Shown: one piece after another, positions 36,271 to 46,024 of the stretch | Position numbering within the stretch: position 1 is the stretch's first letter | How the letters are laid out: each line of letters starts with the position of its first letter | Source: Pseudomonadota bacterium | GTDB taxonomy: Bacteria > Pseudomonadota > Gammaproteobacteria > Steroidobacterales > Steroidobacteraceae | Reading direction: 5' to 3' | Length of the DNA: 64,000 bases | Assembly: GCA_963204835.1 (NCBI GenBank) | Contig: CAUJHJ010000046.1 | Span: forward strand, 1-64,000 | The notes under the pieces: generated by a model | Database searches by the model: none | Told to the model about the DNA's origin: nothing | The model's input: only the letters and a program-made list of their open reading frames with translations | Translations under genes and position numbers: made by a program

Positions 36271-37003
36271 GCCGCGCTTGGCCGATCGCCCGACCCTCGT
36301 CACGTTCGCGGCCCTCATGGCGCTCGCCGCGCTCGCGTGGGCCTGGCTGTCCGTCACCCCGATGCCGATGCCCGCCACGAGCGGCGGCCTGTACACCCGC
36401 CACTACGCGCTCCACACCTTCACGATGTGGTTCGTGATGATGGTGGGCATGATGACCCCTTCGGTCGCGCCGACCGTGCTGCTCTTCGATCGCGTGAATC
36501 GCCGCGGCCAGGGCGCGGCGCCGACCGGCCGCAGCGCCTGCTTCCTCGCGGGCTACCTCGCCGCGTGGTTCGCCTTCTCGATCGTGGCCACCGCGCTGCA
36601 GGTCGGGCTGATCGCCGCAGGCTGGATCGACGACATGGGTGCGAGCGTGCGGCCGCTCGGCACCGCGGCCCTGCTCTTCGCCGTGGGGCTCTATCAGTGG
36701 CTGCCCGTGAAGGCCGCCTGCCTCGCACACTGCCGCGGACCCGCGCAGTTCATCGTGGCGGCCCACCGCCCGGGCCCCTGGGGCGCCTGCGTGATGGGCC
36801 TGCATCACGGGCTCTACTGCCTCGGTTGCTGCTGGCTGCTGATGGCGCTGCTGTTCGTCGGCGGGGTGATGGATCTCGCCTGGGTCGCGGCAATTTCGGC
36901 ATTCGTCATCGCGGAAAAACTGCTGGCGGGGGGAATGTGGGTGCGCAAGCTGGGCGGCACCCTGGCGCTGTTCGCCGCCGGCATGGTTTTCGCGACCCGC
37001 TAG
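36245..37003 (+). CDS. DUF2182 integral membrane protein
   Basis: 252 aa with about six TMs. Conserved metal-binding-type residues: MWFVMMVGMMTPS, CLAHCRGP and HHGLYCLGCCW (three Cys in CxxCC). DUF2182 proteins are described as predicted metal-binding membrane proteins. GTG 36245 overlaps the DUF1326 gene; a TTG at 36278, 7 bp after that gene's stop, is an alternative. Likely works with the DUF1326 product. Confidence 0.82.
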   Translation: MSRTGARPEPRLADRPTLVTFAALMALAALAWAWLSVTPMPMPATSGGLYTRHYALHTFTMWFVMMVGMMTPSVAPTVLLFDRVNRRGQGAAPTGRSACFLAGYLAAWFAFSIVATALQVGLIAAGWIDDMGASVRPLGTAALLFAVGLYQWLPVKAACLAHCRGPAQFIVAAHRPGPWGACVMGLHHGLYCLGCCWLLMALLFVGGVMDLAWVAAISAFVIAEKLLAGGMWVRKLGGTLALFAAGMVFATR

Positions 37004-37016
37004 CCTGGCCGATACT

Positions 37017-37700
37017 GTGCCGATGCGGGACCCGACGGTAACGCTCCCGGCAAGGAGCACGGCACTCGAGCTGAAAGCGCGGCACCGGGAGATCCGGGCC
37101 GGCCATCCCGAGCCGTTGCGCCTGCGCATCCACCGGGCCCTGAGCTGGCTCATCCGCTCCGAGCAGATCCACGACGATGCAGACACCCGCTTCGTGCTGC
37201 AATGGATCGCCTTCAACGCCGCCTATGCCCGCGAGTTCGGCCGCGAGGAGACGGAGCGGGACCGGGCGCGCGGCTTCCTCGAAACGCTCGTCGTGCTCGA
37301 TCGCGACCGGCGCCTGCACGAGGCGCTCTTCCATCAGTTCACCGGCCCCGTCCGTACGCTGATCGGCAACCGCTTTGCGTTCGACCCGTTCTGGAATGCC
37401 CTGCGCACGCACGATTCCAGCGAGCGCTGGAAGGTGGGTTTCTCGGCCAGCAGGAAAGCCGCGCTGGGCGCCATCCTCGCCGGCGACACCGCCCGCGTGC
37501 TCGGCATCGTGTTCGACCGGCTCTACGTCGTGCGCAACCAGCTCGTGCACGGCGGCGCGACCTGGGCCGGGCAAGTCAACCGTGCGCAGATCAACGACGG
37601 CGTCGCGATCCTCGGCACGCTCGTGCCGCTCGTGATCGCGATCATGATGGAGCACCCCGAGCAGGACTTCGGCGACGTGCTCTACCCGATGATCGGCTGA
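37017..37700 (+). CDS. HEPN-like protein of unknown function
   Basis: 227-aa, mostly helical, soluble product. RNQLVHGG at residues 173-180 matches the RxxxxH motif of HEPN domains (R173, H178), found in many RNases and toxin or defence proteins, but also in non-catalytic helical proteins. No recognisable antitoxin partner is adjacent. GTG 37017 or ATG 37023 could start it; TACTGT lies 4 nt before the latter. Confidence 0.65.
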   Translation: MPMRDPTVTLPARSTALELKARHREIRAGHPEPLRLRIHRALSWLIRSEQIHDDADTRFVLQWIAFNAAYAREFGREETERDRARGFLETLVVLDRDRRLHEALFHQFTGPVRTLIGNRFAFDPFWNALRTHDSSERWKVGFSASRKAALGAILAGDTARVLGIVFDRLYVVRNQLVHGGATWAGQVNRAQINDGVAILGTLVPLVIAIMMEHPEQDFGDVLYPMIG

Positions 37701-37734
37701 GCGCCGCGGGGGCGGCGCCCGGCCGCCGCAACCC

Positions 37735-40158
37735 TCAGAAATTCAGCCGTATCGCCAGGCCCAAGGTGCGCGGATCGCCGAGGAAGGCGCCAATCGAGCC
37801 CGACTGCAGCGGCGCATCGAAACCGACCTGGATGTACTCCTCGCCGGTGACGTTCCGGCCCCACAGTTCGAGCGCCCAGGAGTCGTCCCGCGAGCCGATG
37901 CCGATGCGCGCGTCGAGCAGCGCGTAGGCGTCCTGCGCCTTGAGCGGGTTGAGGTCGGAGCCGGTGTTGTAGTCCGAAAGGTACTTCGCGCCCACGTTCA
38001 CCCGCCAGTCGAGCTTCGCCGTGAGCGGATGCTCGTAGGTCGCGGCAAGCACGCCCGTCCACTTCGGCGCGAACGACAGCGTACTGCCGGGCAGCCGCGG
38101 CGAGGCCCCCGCCGCCGCGGCATTGAACCCGCCGTAGCGGGTGTCCGCATAGTTGATGCCGCCCTGCAGGGTCAGGCCCGCGACAGGCGCATGCCAGAGG
38201 AAGTCGAGATCGACACCCTTCGAGGTCACCTCCGGGATCGACGCGACGATGAACTGCAAGCCGTTGTAGGTGTTGAGCTGGAAGCCGCGGTAGCGCTGGT
38301 GGAAGACGGCGCCGTTCAGCGCGAGGCGCTTGCCGAACCAGGCGGACTTCACGCCGATCTCGTACGAATCCACCGTTTCCGCGCCAAACGCCGTGTCGGC
38401 ATCTGCGACCGAGTCCGTCACCGGCCCGCCGATGCGTTCGCGGTCGAGGTTGAAGCCGCCCGCCTTGTAGCCGCGCGCGTACGACAGGTAGGACATCACG
38501 TCGTCGGAGGCGCGGTAGATGAGCTTCGCGGTGCCGCTCCACTCGCCCTCGTCGAGCGACTGGCGCGTGCGCGCATCGTTGAACGCCGGATCCGCGAACG
38601 TGGCGCAGCCGAGTCCGTAGAAGCCCGGCAGGGCCGCGGCTGGCAGGGACGCCGAGATGATCGCGTAGCGCGCGCGCGCGGTGGCGCAGCCGGCGCCGGC
38701 CGGTGACGCCGCAGTACCGAGGTTCGTGTAATGGGAATCGAGGTCCTTCGCTTCGCTCGTGTAGCGCAGGCCGAGGCCGAGATCGAAGCGCTCGGTCAGC
38801 GCATAGGTATTGTTGGTGAAGAGCGCCCAGCTCTTCGAGCCTTGCTCATAGCGATCGAACGAGCCGTTGCCGGTGGCATAGGAGGTGCCGGGCGCGCGGC
38901 CGAACAGGGTCGGGATCAGCGCCGGCGCCATGCCGGCCGAGAGCGCGAGCCCGTAATACAGCTCGAACTGGCTGTCGAAACGCATCGAGTTGATGGAGTC
39001 GAGGTCTTCGTCGGCATAGAAGCCGCCGACGAGCCACTTGAGCCGTCCGCGCGCACCCGCGAGGCGCAGCTCCTGCGTCAGGGTTTCGAAGGCGTTGGCG
39101 TAACTCTTCGGGTCGCGATAGAGCAGGGCGGCGCCGCTGAAGTCGGCGTCCTGGCCGATCTCCGAGTCCCAGTGCCGCCAGGCGGTGATCGAGGTGAGGG
39201 TGGTGCCGCCCGGCAGCTCCCAGTCGGCCTGCGCCGAGACACCGCGATCACGGATGTCCTGCGGGGTGTCGCGATTGGCAAAGGCGCGGCGCGCGAAGGG
39301 CCGCGGCGGATTGGCGAGCCCTCCGCCCGAAATCGCGGCGACGATGGCCGCGCTCGGCCCGTCCACCAGCTGCACGCCGAGGCAGCAGGACTCATTGCGC
39401 TCGGACCAGTCGGCGATCAGGCGCAGTCGCACGGCGTCCGATGGCTTCCAGAGGAGCTGGCCGCGCGCCGTGTTGACGTCGCGGTCCACGTCTTCCCGCG
39501 CCACGCGAGGGGCCTGGGCGGCCACGTCGAGCCAGCCGTCATGCCGGCGGTAGCCGTAGAAAATGCGGCCCGTGAGCTGTTCGCCCGCAAGCGGACCGGT
39601 CAGCGAGAGCGAGCCTTCCGCGATGCCGCGGTTGCCGCCGATCGCCTCGAGCGTGCCACCGAGCCCGGCCTGCGGCTGCGCGGTGCGCACGCTGATCACG
39701 CCCGCGGAGGTGTTCTTGCCAAAGAGCGTGCCCTGCGGGCCCTTGAGCACTTCGATGCGTTCGAGCTCGCCGAGGTCGCCGAAGCCGACCCCGTTGCGCG
39801 GGCGGTAGACCTCGTCTATCACCACGCCGACCGAAGACTCGAGGCCCATGTTGTCGCCGACCGTGCCGACGCCGCGGATGCGGGCGGTGGTGCTCATTTC
39901 GTTCGCCGTCGAGGTAACGATCAGGCCCGGCGTCAGGACCGTGAGGTCCTTGATATCGCGCACACCGTTGTCGCGCAGCAAGGCTCCCGACAGGGCCGTC
40001 ACGACGATCGGCACGTCCTGCACGCTCTCCGCGCGCTTCTGCGCGGTGACGACCACCTCATCGAGCGTACGCTCGAGCGCGGCGGCCGGCCCGCACGGAA
40101 CCAGCCACATCGCGGCACATGCCGCAGCCGCACGCGACGCCCGTCGCACTGGATGCAT
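37735..40158 (-). CDS. TonB-dependent receptor 2
   Basis: Outer-membrane receptor of about 807 aa with signal peptide (AAAACAAMWLVPCGPAAA), TonB-box-like LDEVVVTAQKRAES, plug with LERIEVLKGPQGTLFGKNTSAG and barrel ending RTLGLAIRLNF. Related to, but clearly distinct from, receptor 1. I choose ATG 40158 because GGGGAGAG sits at proper distance; ATG 40164 is too close to it. Divergent from the fadB-like gene, so it may import a lipid-like or aromatic substrate (weak inference). Confidence 0.92.
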   Translation of the reverse strand: MHPVRRASRAAAACAAMWLVPCGPAAALERTLDEVVVTAQKRAESVQDVPIVVTALSGALLRDNGVRDIKDLTVLTPGLIVTSTANEMSTTARIRGVGTVGDNMGLESSVGVVIDEVYRPRNGVGFGDLGELERIEVLKGPQGTLFGKNTSAGVISVRTAQPQAGLGGTLEAIGGNRGIAEGSLSLTGPLAGEQLTGRIFYGYRRHDGWLDVAAQAPRVAREDVDRDVNTARGQLLWKPSDAVRLRLIADWSERNESCCLGVQLVDGPSAAIVAAISGGGLANPPRPFARRAFANRDTPQDIRDRGVSAQADWELPGGTTLTSITAWRHWDSEIGQDADFSGAALLYRDPKSYANAFETLTQELRLAGARGRLKWLVGGFYADEDLDSINSMRFDSQFELYYGLALSAGMAPALIPTLFGRAPGTSYATGNGSFDRYEQGSKSWALFTNNTYALTERFDLGLGLRYTSEAKDLDSHYTNLGTAASPAGAGCATARARYAIISASLPAAALPGFYGLGCATFADPAFNDARTRQSLDEGEWSGTAKLIYRASDDVMSYLSYARGYKAGGFNLDRERIGGPVTDSVADADTAFGAETVDSYEIGVKSAWFGKRLALNGAVFHQRYRGFQLNTYNGLQFIVASIPEVTSKGVDLDFLWHAPVAGLTLQGGINYADTRYGGFNAAAAGASPRLPGSTLSFAPKWTGVLAATYEHPLTAKLDWRVNVGAKYLSDYNTGSDLNPLKAQDAYALLDARIGIGSRDDSWALELWGRNVTGEEYIQVGFDAPLQSGSIGAFLGDPRTLGLAIRLNF

Positions 40159-40333
40159 CGTCATCTCTCCCCTGTTCGGCCATCCGGCCCCGCGGGCCGA
40201 TCGACCGGCTAGCGTATGGCCCATCCCCGCGACCGGCAAATGAAAAATGGGCATGGGCATATAGGCAAGACGCAGGGCAGGCGATAGGCTGCATGGCTTG
40301 CGGGAAGCGGGTTTCTTCGGGGAGCAGGCGCGC

Positions 40334-42424
40334 ATGGGCGAGACGAACTACGAAAAGCGCGGCAAGGTCGCCGTGATCACGATGACGAGTCCGCCGGTGA
40401 ACGGCCTGGGCCATGCGTTGCGCGCATCGCTGCTGAAGTCCCTCGACAAGGCGCTCGGCTCGCCGGGCATCAAGGCGATCGTGCTCCTCGGCAGCGGCAG
40501 CGCCTTCTCGGCCGGCGCGGACATCCGTGAGTTCAACACGCCGAAGACCCTCGCCCCGCCCACGCTGCACACCCTGATCGCCGCCTACGAGACGAGCCCG
40601 AAGCCCGTCGTCGCCGCGATCCACGGCGCCTGCATGGGCGGCGGCCTCGAGCTGGCGCTCGGCTGCCACTACCGCATCGCGAAGCCCGACGCGCAGATCG
40701 CGCTGCCGGAGGTGAAGCTCGGCCTGTTGCCCGGCGCGGGCGGCACCCAGCGCCTGCCGCGTGCACTCGGCCTCGAGGCCGCGCTCAACATGATCGTGTC
40801 GGGCAGCATCGTGCCCGCCCAGCAGCTCGCCGGCACGCCGCTGTTCGACGAAGTCGTCGCGGGCGACCTGGCCGAGGCCGCCGTGGCCTTTGCGGAAAAA
40901 CTCATCAGGGAGAAGCGCCCGCCGCGGCGGGTGCGCGACGAGAAGGTCCGTCACGCGAACCCCGAAGGCTTCCTGATGTTCGCGCGCAATTCGGTCAAGG
41001 CCGTGGCCGGCCCCTACCCTGCGCCCGGCATGTGCGTGGAGGCCGTGGCCGCCGCGGTCAACCAGCCATTCGACGAAGGTTTCGCCACCGAGCGGCGCTG
41101 CTTCCACGAACTGCTGCTCTCGCCCGAGTCGAAGGCGCTGCGCCATATCTTCTTCGGCGAACGCGCCGCGGCGAAGATCGCCGACGTGCCGGATTCCACG
41201 CCCGTTCGCCCGATCGCCCGGGCTGCCGTCATCGGCGCAGGCACCATGGGCGGCGGCATCGCGATGAACTTCATCAATGCCGGCATCCCCGTCACGCTGC
41301 TCGAGATGAAGCAGGAGGCGCTCGACCGCGGCCTCGCGACCATCCGCGGCAACTATGGCAGTGCCGTCAAGAAGGGACGCATGACGGAAGCCGACGTCGA
41401 TGCGCGCCTGAAGCTCGTCACACCGGCGCTCGACTACGGCGCGATCGCGCAGGCCGACATCGTGGTCGAGGCCGTATTCGAGGACATGGCGGTCAAGCAG
41501 GCCGTGTTCGAGAAGCTCGATGCCGTGATGAAGCCGGGCGCGATCCTCGCGACGAATACCTCGACGCTCGACGTGAACCGGATCGCAGGCTTCACCCGCC
41601 GGCCCGGCGACGTGGTCGGCACGCACTTCTTCAGCCCCGCCAACGTGATGCGGCTGCTCGAAGTGGTGCGCGGCGCGCAGACCGCGCCGGACGTGCTCGC
41701 CACCGTGATGAAGCTCGGCAAGGCGATGAAGAAAATCGCGGTCGTCTCCGGCGTCTGTGACGGCTTCATCGGCAACCGGATGCTCGAGCAGCTCGTCCGC
41801 CAGATGCTCTTCCTGCTCGAGGAAGGCGCGTTGCCGAAGCAGATCGATGCCGCGATGGAGAAGTTCGGCTTCGCGATGGGCCCGTGCCGGGTCGGCGACC
41901 TCGCCGGCAACGACATTAGCTGGGCCATCAGGAAGCGCCGCTACGTCGAGAAGCCGATGGTGATCTATTCGCGGCTCGCCGACCGGCTCTGCGAGCAGGG
42001 CCGCTTCGGCCAGAAGACCGGCGCCGGCTGGTACGACTACAAGCCGGGCGATCGCACGGCGTATCCGTCGGACGCGGTCGAGCGGATGATCGTCGACTAC
42101 TCGAAGGAGATCGGCGTGAAGCGCCGCGCGGTGAGCGACGCGGAGATCGTCGAGCGCATCGTCTACGCGCTCGTCAACGAGGGCGCGAAAATCCTCGAGG
42201 AAGGCATCGCGCAGCGCGCCTCCGACATCGACATGGTGTACCTGAACGGCTACGGCTTCCCGGCGCATCGCGGCGGCCCGATGTTGTACGCGGACACCGT
42301 CGGGCTGGACGTCGTCGTGCGCCGCATGAAGCAGTTCGCACGCAACCGCCACGGCGATCCCCAGGCCTGGGAGCCCGCGCGTTCGCTCGCCAAGCTCGCG
42401 GCCGCGGGCAAGACCTTCAGCTGA
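40334..42424 (+). CDS. Bifunctional enoyl-CoA hydratase / 3-hydroxyacyl-CoA dehydrogenase (FadB/FadJ-like)
   Basis: 696-aa multifunctional beta-oxidation enzyme. The N-terminal crotonase part has the oxyanion region [11 protein letters not shown] and catalytic Glu residues in [11 protein letters not shown] (about 105) and [14 protein letters not shown] (about 125). The dehydrogenase part starts at about residue 300 with [10 protein letters not shown] and has [10 protein letters not shown] with the catalytic His. Shorter than FadB, closer to the peroxisomal-type enzyme. fadA-like follows after 14 bp, so together they complete the cycle started by FadE. Confidence 0.93.
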   Translation: MGETNYEKRGKVAVITMTSPPVNGLGHALRASLLKSLDKALGSPGIKAIVLLGSGSAFSAGADIREFNTPKTLAPPTLHTLIAAYETSPKPVVAAIHGACMGGGLELALGCHYRIAKPDAQIALPEVKLGLLPGAGGTQRLPRALGLEAALNMIVSGSIVPAQQLAGTPLFDEVVAGDLAEAAVAFAEKLIREKRPPRRVRDEKVRHANPEGFLMFARNSVKAVAGPYPAPGMCVEAVAAAVNQPFDEGFATERRCFHELLLSPESKALRHIFFGERAAAKIADVPDSTPVRPIARAAVIGAGTMGGGIAMNFINAGIPVTLLEMKQEALDRGLATIRGNYGSAVKKGRMTEADVDARLKLVTPALDYGAIAQADIVVEAVFEDMAVKQAVFEKLDAVMKPGAILATNTSTLDVNRIAGFTRRPGDVVGTHFFSPANVMRLLEVVRGAQTAPDVLATVMKLGKAMKKIAVVSGVCDGFIGNRMLEQLVRQMLFLLEEGALPKQIDAAMEKFGFAMGPCRVGDLAGNDISWAIRKRRYVEKPMVIYSRLADRLCEQGRFGQKTGAGWYDYKPGDRTAYPSDAVERMIVDYSKEIGVKRRAVSDAEIVERIVYALVNEGAKILEEGIAQRASDIDMVYLNGYGFPAHRGGPMLYADTVGLDVVVRRMKQFARNRHGDPQAWEPARSLAKLAAAGKTFS

Positions 42425-42438
42425 CTCCGGGGACTGCC

Positions 42439-43617
42439 ATGACAGACGCCGTCATTGTTTCCATCGCCCGCACACCGCTCACGAAGTCGTGGCGCGGGGC
42501 CTTCAACATCACGCACGGCGCCACGCTCGCCGGCCATGTCGTTCAGCAAGCCATCGCGCGCGCCGGGGTCGAGCCCGCCGAGGTCGAGGACGTGCTGCTC
42601 GGCTGCGCCTATCCCGAAGGCGCCGACGGCCTCAACATCGCGCGCCAGGCCGCGCTGCGCGGCGGCTGCCCGGTCACGACCGGCGGCACCACCATCAACC
42701 GTTTCTGTTCGTCGGGCCTGCAGAGCATCGCGATGGCCGCAGCGCGCGTCACCCTCGAGAAGACGCCGGTGGTCGTGGCCGGCGGCGTCGAGTCGATCTC
42801 CTGCGTGCAGAACGAGGCCAACCGCCACATGATCCAGGAGCCGTGGCTGCGCGAGCACAAGCCGGATCTCTACCTGCCGATGCTCGCGACCGCCGAGAAT
42901 GTCGCGAAGCGCTATGGCATTTCGCGCGAGCGGCAGGACGAATACGGGGCGCGGAGCCAGCAGCGCGCCGCGGCGGCGCAGGCCGCCGGGCGATTCGAGG
43001 CCGAGATCGCCCCGATCACCGTGAGCATGGCCTGGGCGGACCCGAAGACGCAGTCGATGGGCACGCGCGAAGCGACCGTCTCGAAGGACGAAGGCATTCG
43101 CGCCGACACGACTTACGAGGGCGTGGCGAAGATCAAGCCGGCGGTCCCCGGCGGCGTGATCGCCGCCGGCAACGCGAGCCAGTTCTCCGACGGCGCCGCG
43201 GCCTGCGTCGTCATGGACGCGAAGCTCGCCGAGCGCCGCGGCATCGCGCCGCTCGGCATTTTCCGCGGCTTCACGATCGCGGGCTGCGAGCCCGACGAGA
43301 TGGGCATCGGGCCAGTGTTCGCGGTGCCGCGCCTGCTCGAGCGCGCGGGCCTCTCGGTCGACGACATCGGCCTGTGGGAGCTGAACGAGGCCTTCGCGGT
43401 GCAGGTGCTCTATTGCCGTGACAAGCTCGGGATTCCCGACGAGCGGCTGAACGTCGACGGCGGCGCGATCGCGGTCGGCCACCCCTACGGCGTCTCGGGC
43501 ACGCGCCTCGTAGGCCACGCCCTGCTCGAAGGCAAGCGCCGCGGCGTGAAGTATGTCGTCACGACCATGTGCGTCGGCGGCGGCATGGGCGCCGCGGGAC
43601 TGTTCGAAGTCGCCTGA
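42439..43617 (+). CDS. Acetyl-CoA C-acyltransferase (thiolase, FadA-like)
   Basis: 392-aa thiolase. Catalytic Cys90 in [11 protein letters not shown], His348 in [10 protein letters not shown] and Cys378 in TMCVGGGMG are all present. Cleaves 3-ketoacyl-CoA to acetyl-CoA and a shortened acyl-CoA. Coupled to the fadB-like gene upstream; gspA follows 22 bp downstream on the same strand, perhaps by readthrough. Confidence 0.94.
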   Translation: MTDAVIVSIARTPLTKSWRGAFNITHGATLAGHVVQQAIARAGVEPAEVEDVLLGCAYPEGADGLNIARQAALRGGCPVTTGGTTINRFCSSGLQSIAMAAARVTLEKTPVVVAGGVESISCVQNEANRHMIQEPWLREHKPDLYLPMLATAENVAKRYGISRERQDEYGARSQQRAAAAQAAGRFEAEIAPITVSMAWADPKTQSMGTREATVSKDEGIRADTTYEGVAKIKPAVPGGVIAAGNASQFSDGAAACVVMDAKLAERRGIAPLGIFRGFTIAGCEPDEMGIGPVFAVPRLLERAGLSVDDIGLWELNEAFAVQVLYCRDKLGIPDERLNVDGGAIAVGHPYGVSGTRLVGHALLEGKRRGVKYVVTTMCVGGGMGAAGLFEVA

Positions 43618-43639
43618 CCAGGGCCCCAGGGACGGCACG

Positions 43640-45310
43640 ATGTACCTGTCGTTCTTCGGACTGGCCGAGAAGCCCTTCTCGATCACGCCCGACCCGCGCT
43701 ACCTCTACCTGAGCGAACGCCACGCCGAGGCGCTCGCGCACCTGCTGTACGGCGTCAGCGAGGCGGGCGGCTTCGTGCAGCTCACGGGCGAGGTGGGCAC
43801 GGGCAAGACCACCATCGTGCGCTCGCTGCTCGGCCAGGTCCCGAAGAACGCCGAGGTCGCGCTGATCCTGAATCCGCGCATGACCGCGCCCGAGTTCATG
43901 CTGACGATCTGCGAGGAACTCGGCATCGGCCTGCCCGACCGCGCGGTCGCGAGCCTGAAGGACCTCGTCGACATCCTGAACCACTACCTGCTGCGCGCGC
44001 ACGCCGACGGGCGGCGCGTCGTGCTGCTGGTCGACGAAGCGCAGAACCTCGAGCCGGCGGTGCTCGAGCAGGTGCGGCTGCTCACGAACCTCGAGACGCC
44101 GACCCAGAAGCTGCTGCAGATCATCCTGATCGGCCAGCCGGAACTGCGGGAGATGCTCGCCCGCCCCGAGCTGCGCCAGCTCGCGCAGCGCATCACCGGG
44201 CGCTATCACCTCGATCCGCTCTCCGTGGCGGAGACGGCCGCGTACACGCGGCATCGCCTGCGCGTCGCAGGTGCGACGACAGACATCCTGACGAACGGAG
44301 CCCTCGCGGAACTGCATCGCCAGTCGGGCGGCATACCGCGCCTCGTCAATGTGATCGCGGATCGCGCGCTGCTCGGCGCCTATACGCAGGATCGCCACCG
44401 CGTCACGGCGGCGATCATCCGCAGCTCGGCGGGCGAGGTGTTCGACCGGCGCATCGCGCCGCGCTGGCTGCCCTGGGCCGCGGGCACCGGCGCGGCCGCG
44501 GTGGCCGTCCTCGCGGGCCTCGCGCTGTGGCGAGCGGGACTGGTCCCGCGCGCGGCGTTGCCGGCGCCCGGCGAGGTGCGCGCCGCCGCAGCTCCCGCCG
44601 TGCAGGCGCCGGTGGCGGGATCGGCCGCGGCCGAACCGGCGATGGCGTCCGCGACAACGCCGGCCGCGCCGGCGCCCGAATCGCTGGCGGGCCTGCTCGC
44701 CCAGGATGCCGGTGCCACCCGTGCCGAGGCGGCCTACGCGCGCCTGCTCGCGCATTGGGGCGTGAGTTACACCGCGGGCGCCGGTGACGGCTGCGCGCAG
44801 GCCGCGCAGGCCGGACTGCAGTGCGTCGAACAACGCGGCTCGTTTGCCCAGCTGCGCCTGTTCAATCGCCCGGCCATCCTGACGCTCGGTGATGACCGGG
44901 GCGCCAGCCACCAGGTCGTGCTCGTCGCGCTCGGCGACGACGACGCACGCCTCGACATCGGCGGCAAGGAGCACCGCGTGCGCATCGCGGACCTTGCGCG
45001 CTACTGGTTCGGCGATTTCGTGCTGCTGTGGAAGCCCGTCGCGATGCCGGTGAAGGCACTCGCGCCCGGCATGTCGGGTGAAGGCGTCCTGCAACTGCGC
45101 CGCCACCTCGAGCGCCTCGCGGGCCTCGCGGCAAGGGACGATTCGAGCGACCGGTACGACGCCTCGCTCGTACAGCTGGTCGAGGATTTCCAGCGCGGGC
45201 GGCGGCTCGACGTGGACGGCATCGCCGGGCCGCAAACTCAGTTGGCGCTCGACACCGCGGCACCCGCGGCTGGCACGCCACTCCTCGTCACGGCCGCACC
45301 TGGGAGCTGA
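43640..45310 (+). CDS. gspA: GspA/ExeA-type AAA ATPase with peptidoglycan-binding domain
   Basis: 556 aa. N-terminal AAA ATPase typical of ExeA: YLSFFGLAEKPFSITPDP, Walker A GEVGTGKT (50-57), Walker B VVLLVDEAQN, IGGIPRL-like SGGIPRLVN. One TM about 277-297, an Ala/Pro-rich linker, and a C-terminal peptidoglycan-binding domain near 475-545 (GEGVLQLRRHLE, DVDGIAGPQTQ). In Aeromonas ExeAB opens peptidoglycan for the type II secretin. No other gsp gene is in the window. gspB starts 3 bp later. Confidence 0.92.
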   Translation: MYLSFFGLAEKPFSITPDPRYLYLSERHAEALAHLLYGVSEAGGFVQLTGEVGTGKTTIVRSLLGQVPKNAEVALILNPRMTAPEFMLTICEELGIGLPDRAVASLKDLVDILNHYLLRAHADGRRVVLLVDEAQNLEPAVLEQVRLLTNLETPTQKLLQIILIGQPELREMLARPELRQLAQRITGRYHLDPLSVAETAAYTRHRLRVAGATTDILTNGALAELHRQSGGIPRLVNVIADRALLGAYTQDRHRVTAAIIRSSAGEVFDRRIAPRWLPWAAGTGAAAVAVLAGLALWRAGLVPRAALPAPGEVRAAAAPAVQAPVAGSAAAEPAMASATTPAAPAPESLAGLLAQDAGATRAEAAYARLLAHWGVSYTAGAGDGCAQAAQAGLQCVEQRGSFAQLRLFNRPAILTLGDDRGASHQVVLVALGDDDARLDIGGKEHRVRIADLARYWFGDFVLLWKPVAMPVKALAPGMSGEGVLQLRRHLERLAGLAARDDSSDRYDASLVQLVEDFQRGRRLDVDGIAGPQTQLALDTAAPAAGTPLLVTAAPGS

Positions 45311-45313
45311 GCG

Positions 45314-46024
45314 ATGTCGTTCATCCTCGACGCGCTGAAGAAGTCCGATAGCGAGCGGCAGCGCCAGACGGGACCGGCGCTGTTCGAGATCCGCCGCGCG
45401 GCCCCGCGCGCGGGTCGCCTGCCGGGATGGGCGCTCGTGTTGGGCGCCCTGCTGCTCGTAAACCTCGTCGCACTCGGCTGGTTCCTGGCGCGCGCACGTG
45501 CGCCGGTGGCCGCGGCGGCCCCGGCGATGGCGCGGCCGGCGTCCCCGGAGCCGCCCGCCGCTCCCCCTGCGGTTCCGCCCACGATTGCGCCCGCCGCTGC
45601 GGCCCAGGCTGCCGCGCCCGTGCTGCCGCCGCGACCTCAAGCCGCGCCCGAGGCGGTGGCGGCCGACACCGGCGACGAGCCCGGGAATCCGGCCGACCAT
45701 GAGGCCGCGCTGCCGGCCGGCAGCGCGCGGGAGCCCGTCGCACAGGGAGACGCTGCAACGCCTGCGCCGGAGGACGTCCGCGTGGATCGCAGCATCGCGC
45801 CCACGGTCGAACAGCTGCCCGCTTCGTTCGCGAGCCAGCTGCCCACCCTGCACCTCGACCTGCACGTCTATGCCACGCGAGCCGCGGACCGTTTCGTGCT
45901 GGTCAACATGCAGCGGCTGCGCGAGGGAGATGCCACGCGCGATGGCGTGCGCGTCGAGGCCATCACGCCGACAGGCGTCGTGCTGAGCTTCCGGGGAACG
46001 CGGTTCCAGCTTGAACGCGAGTGA
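45314..46024 (+). CDS. gspB: General secretion pathway protein B (GspB/ExeB)
   Basis: 236 aa. Family hallmark N-terminus MSFILDALKKSDSERQR, a TM (about 38-59), a long Pro/Ala linker and a C-terminal GspB domain (LHLDLHVYATRAADRFVLVN). Partner of the ATPase upstream, forming the ExeAB-like complex that assembles the type II secretin. The end overlaps the start of the next gene by 14 bp. Confidence 0.92.
   Translation: MSFILDALKKSDSERQRQTGPALFEIRRAAPRAGRLPGWALVLGALLLVNLVALGWFLARARAPVAAAAPAMARPASPEPPAAPPAVPPTIAPAAAAQAAAPVLPPRPQAAPEAVAADTGDEPGNPADHEAALPAGSAREPVAQGDAATPAPEDVRVDRSIAPTVEQLPASFASQLPTLHLDLHVYATRAADRFVLVNMQRLREGDATRDGVRVEAITPTGVVLSFRGTRFQLERE

Noticed and set aside
37017..37700. HEPN gene as part of a toxin-antitoxin or defence island
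   Set aside because: No antitoxin, nuclease or mobile element next to it, and base composition matches the surroundings; kept only as an orphan HEPN-like gene.
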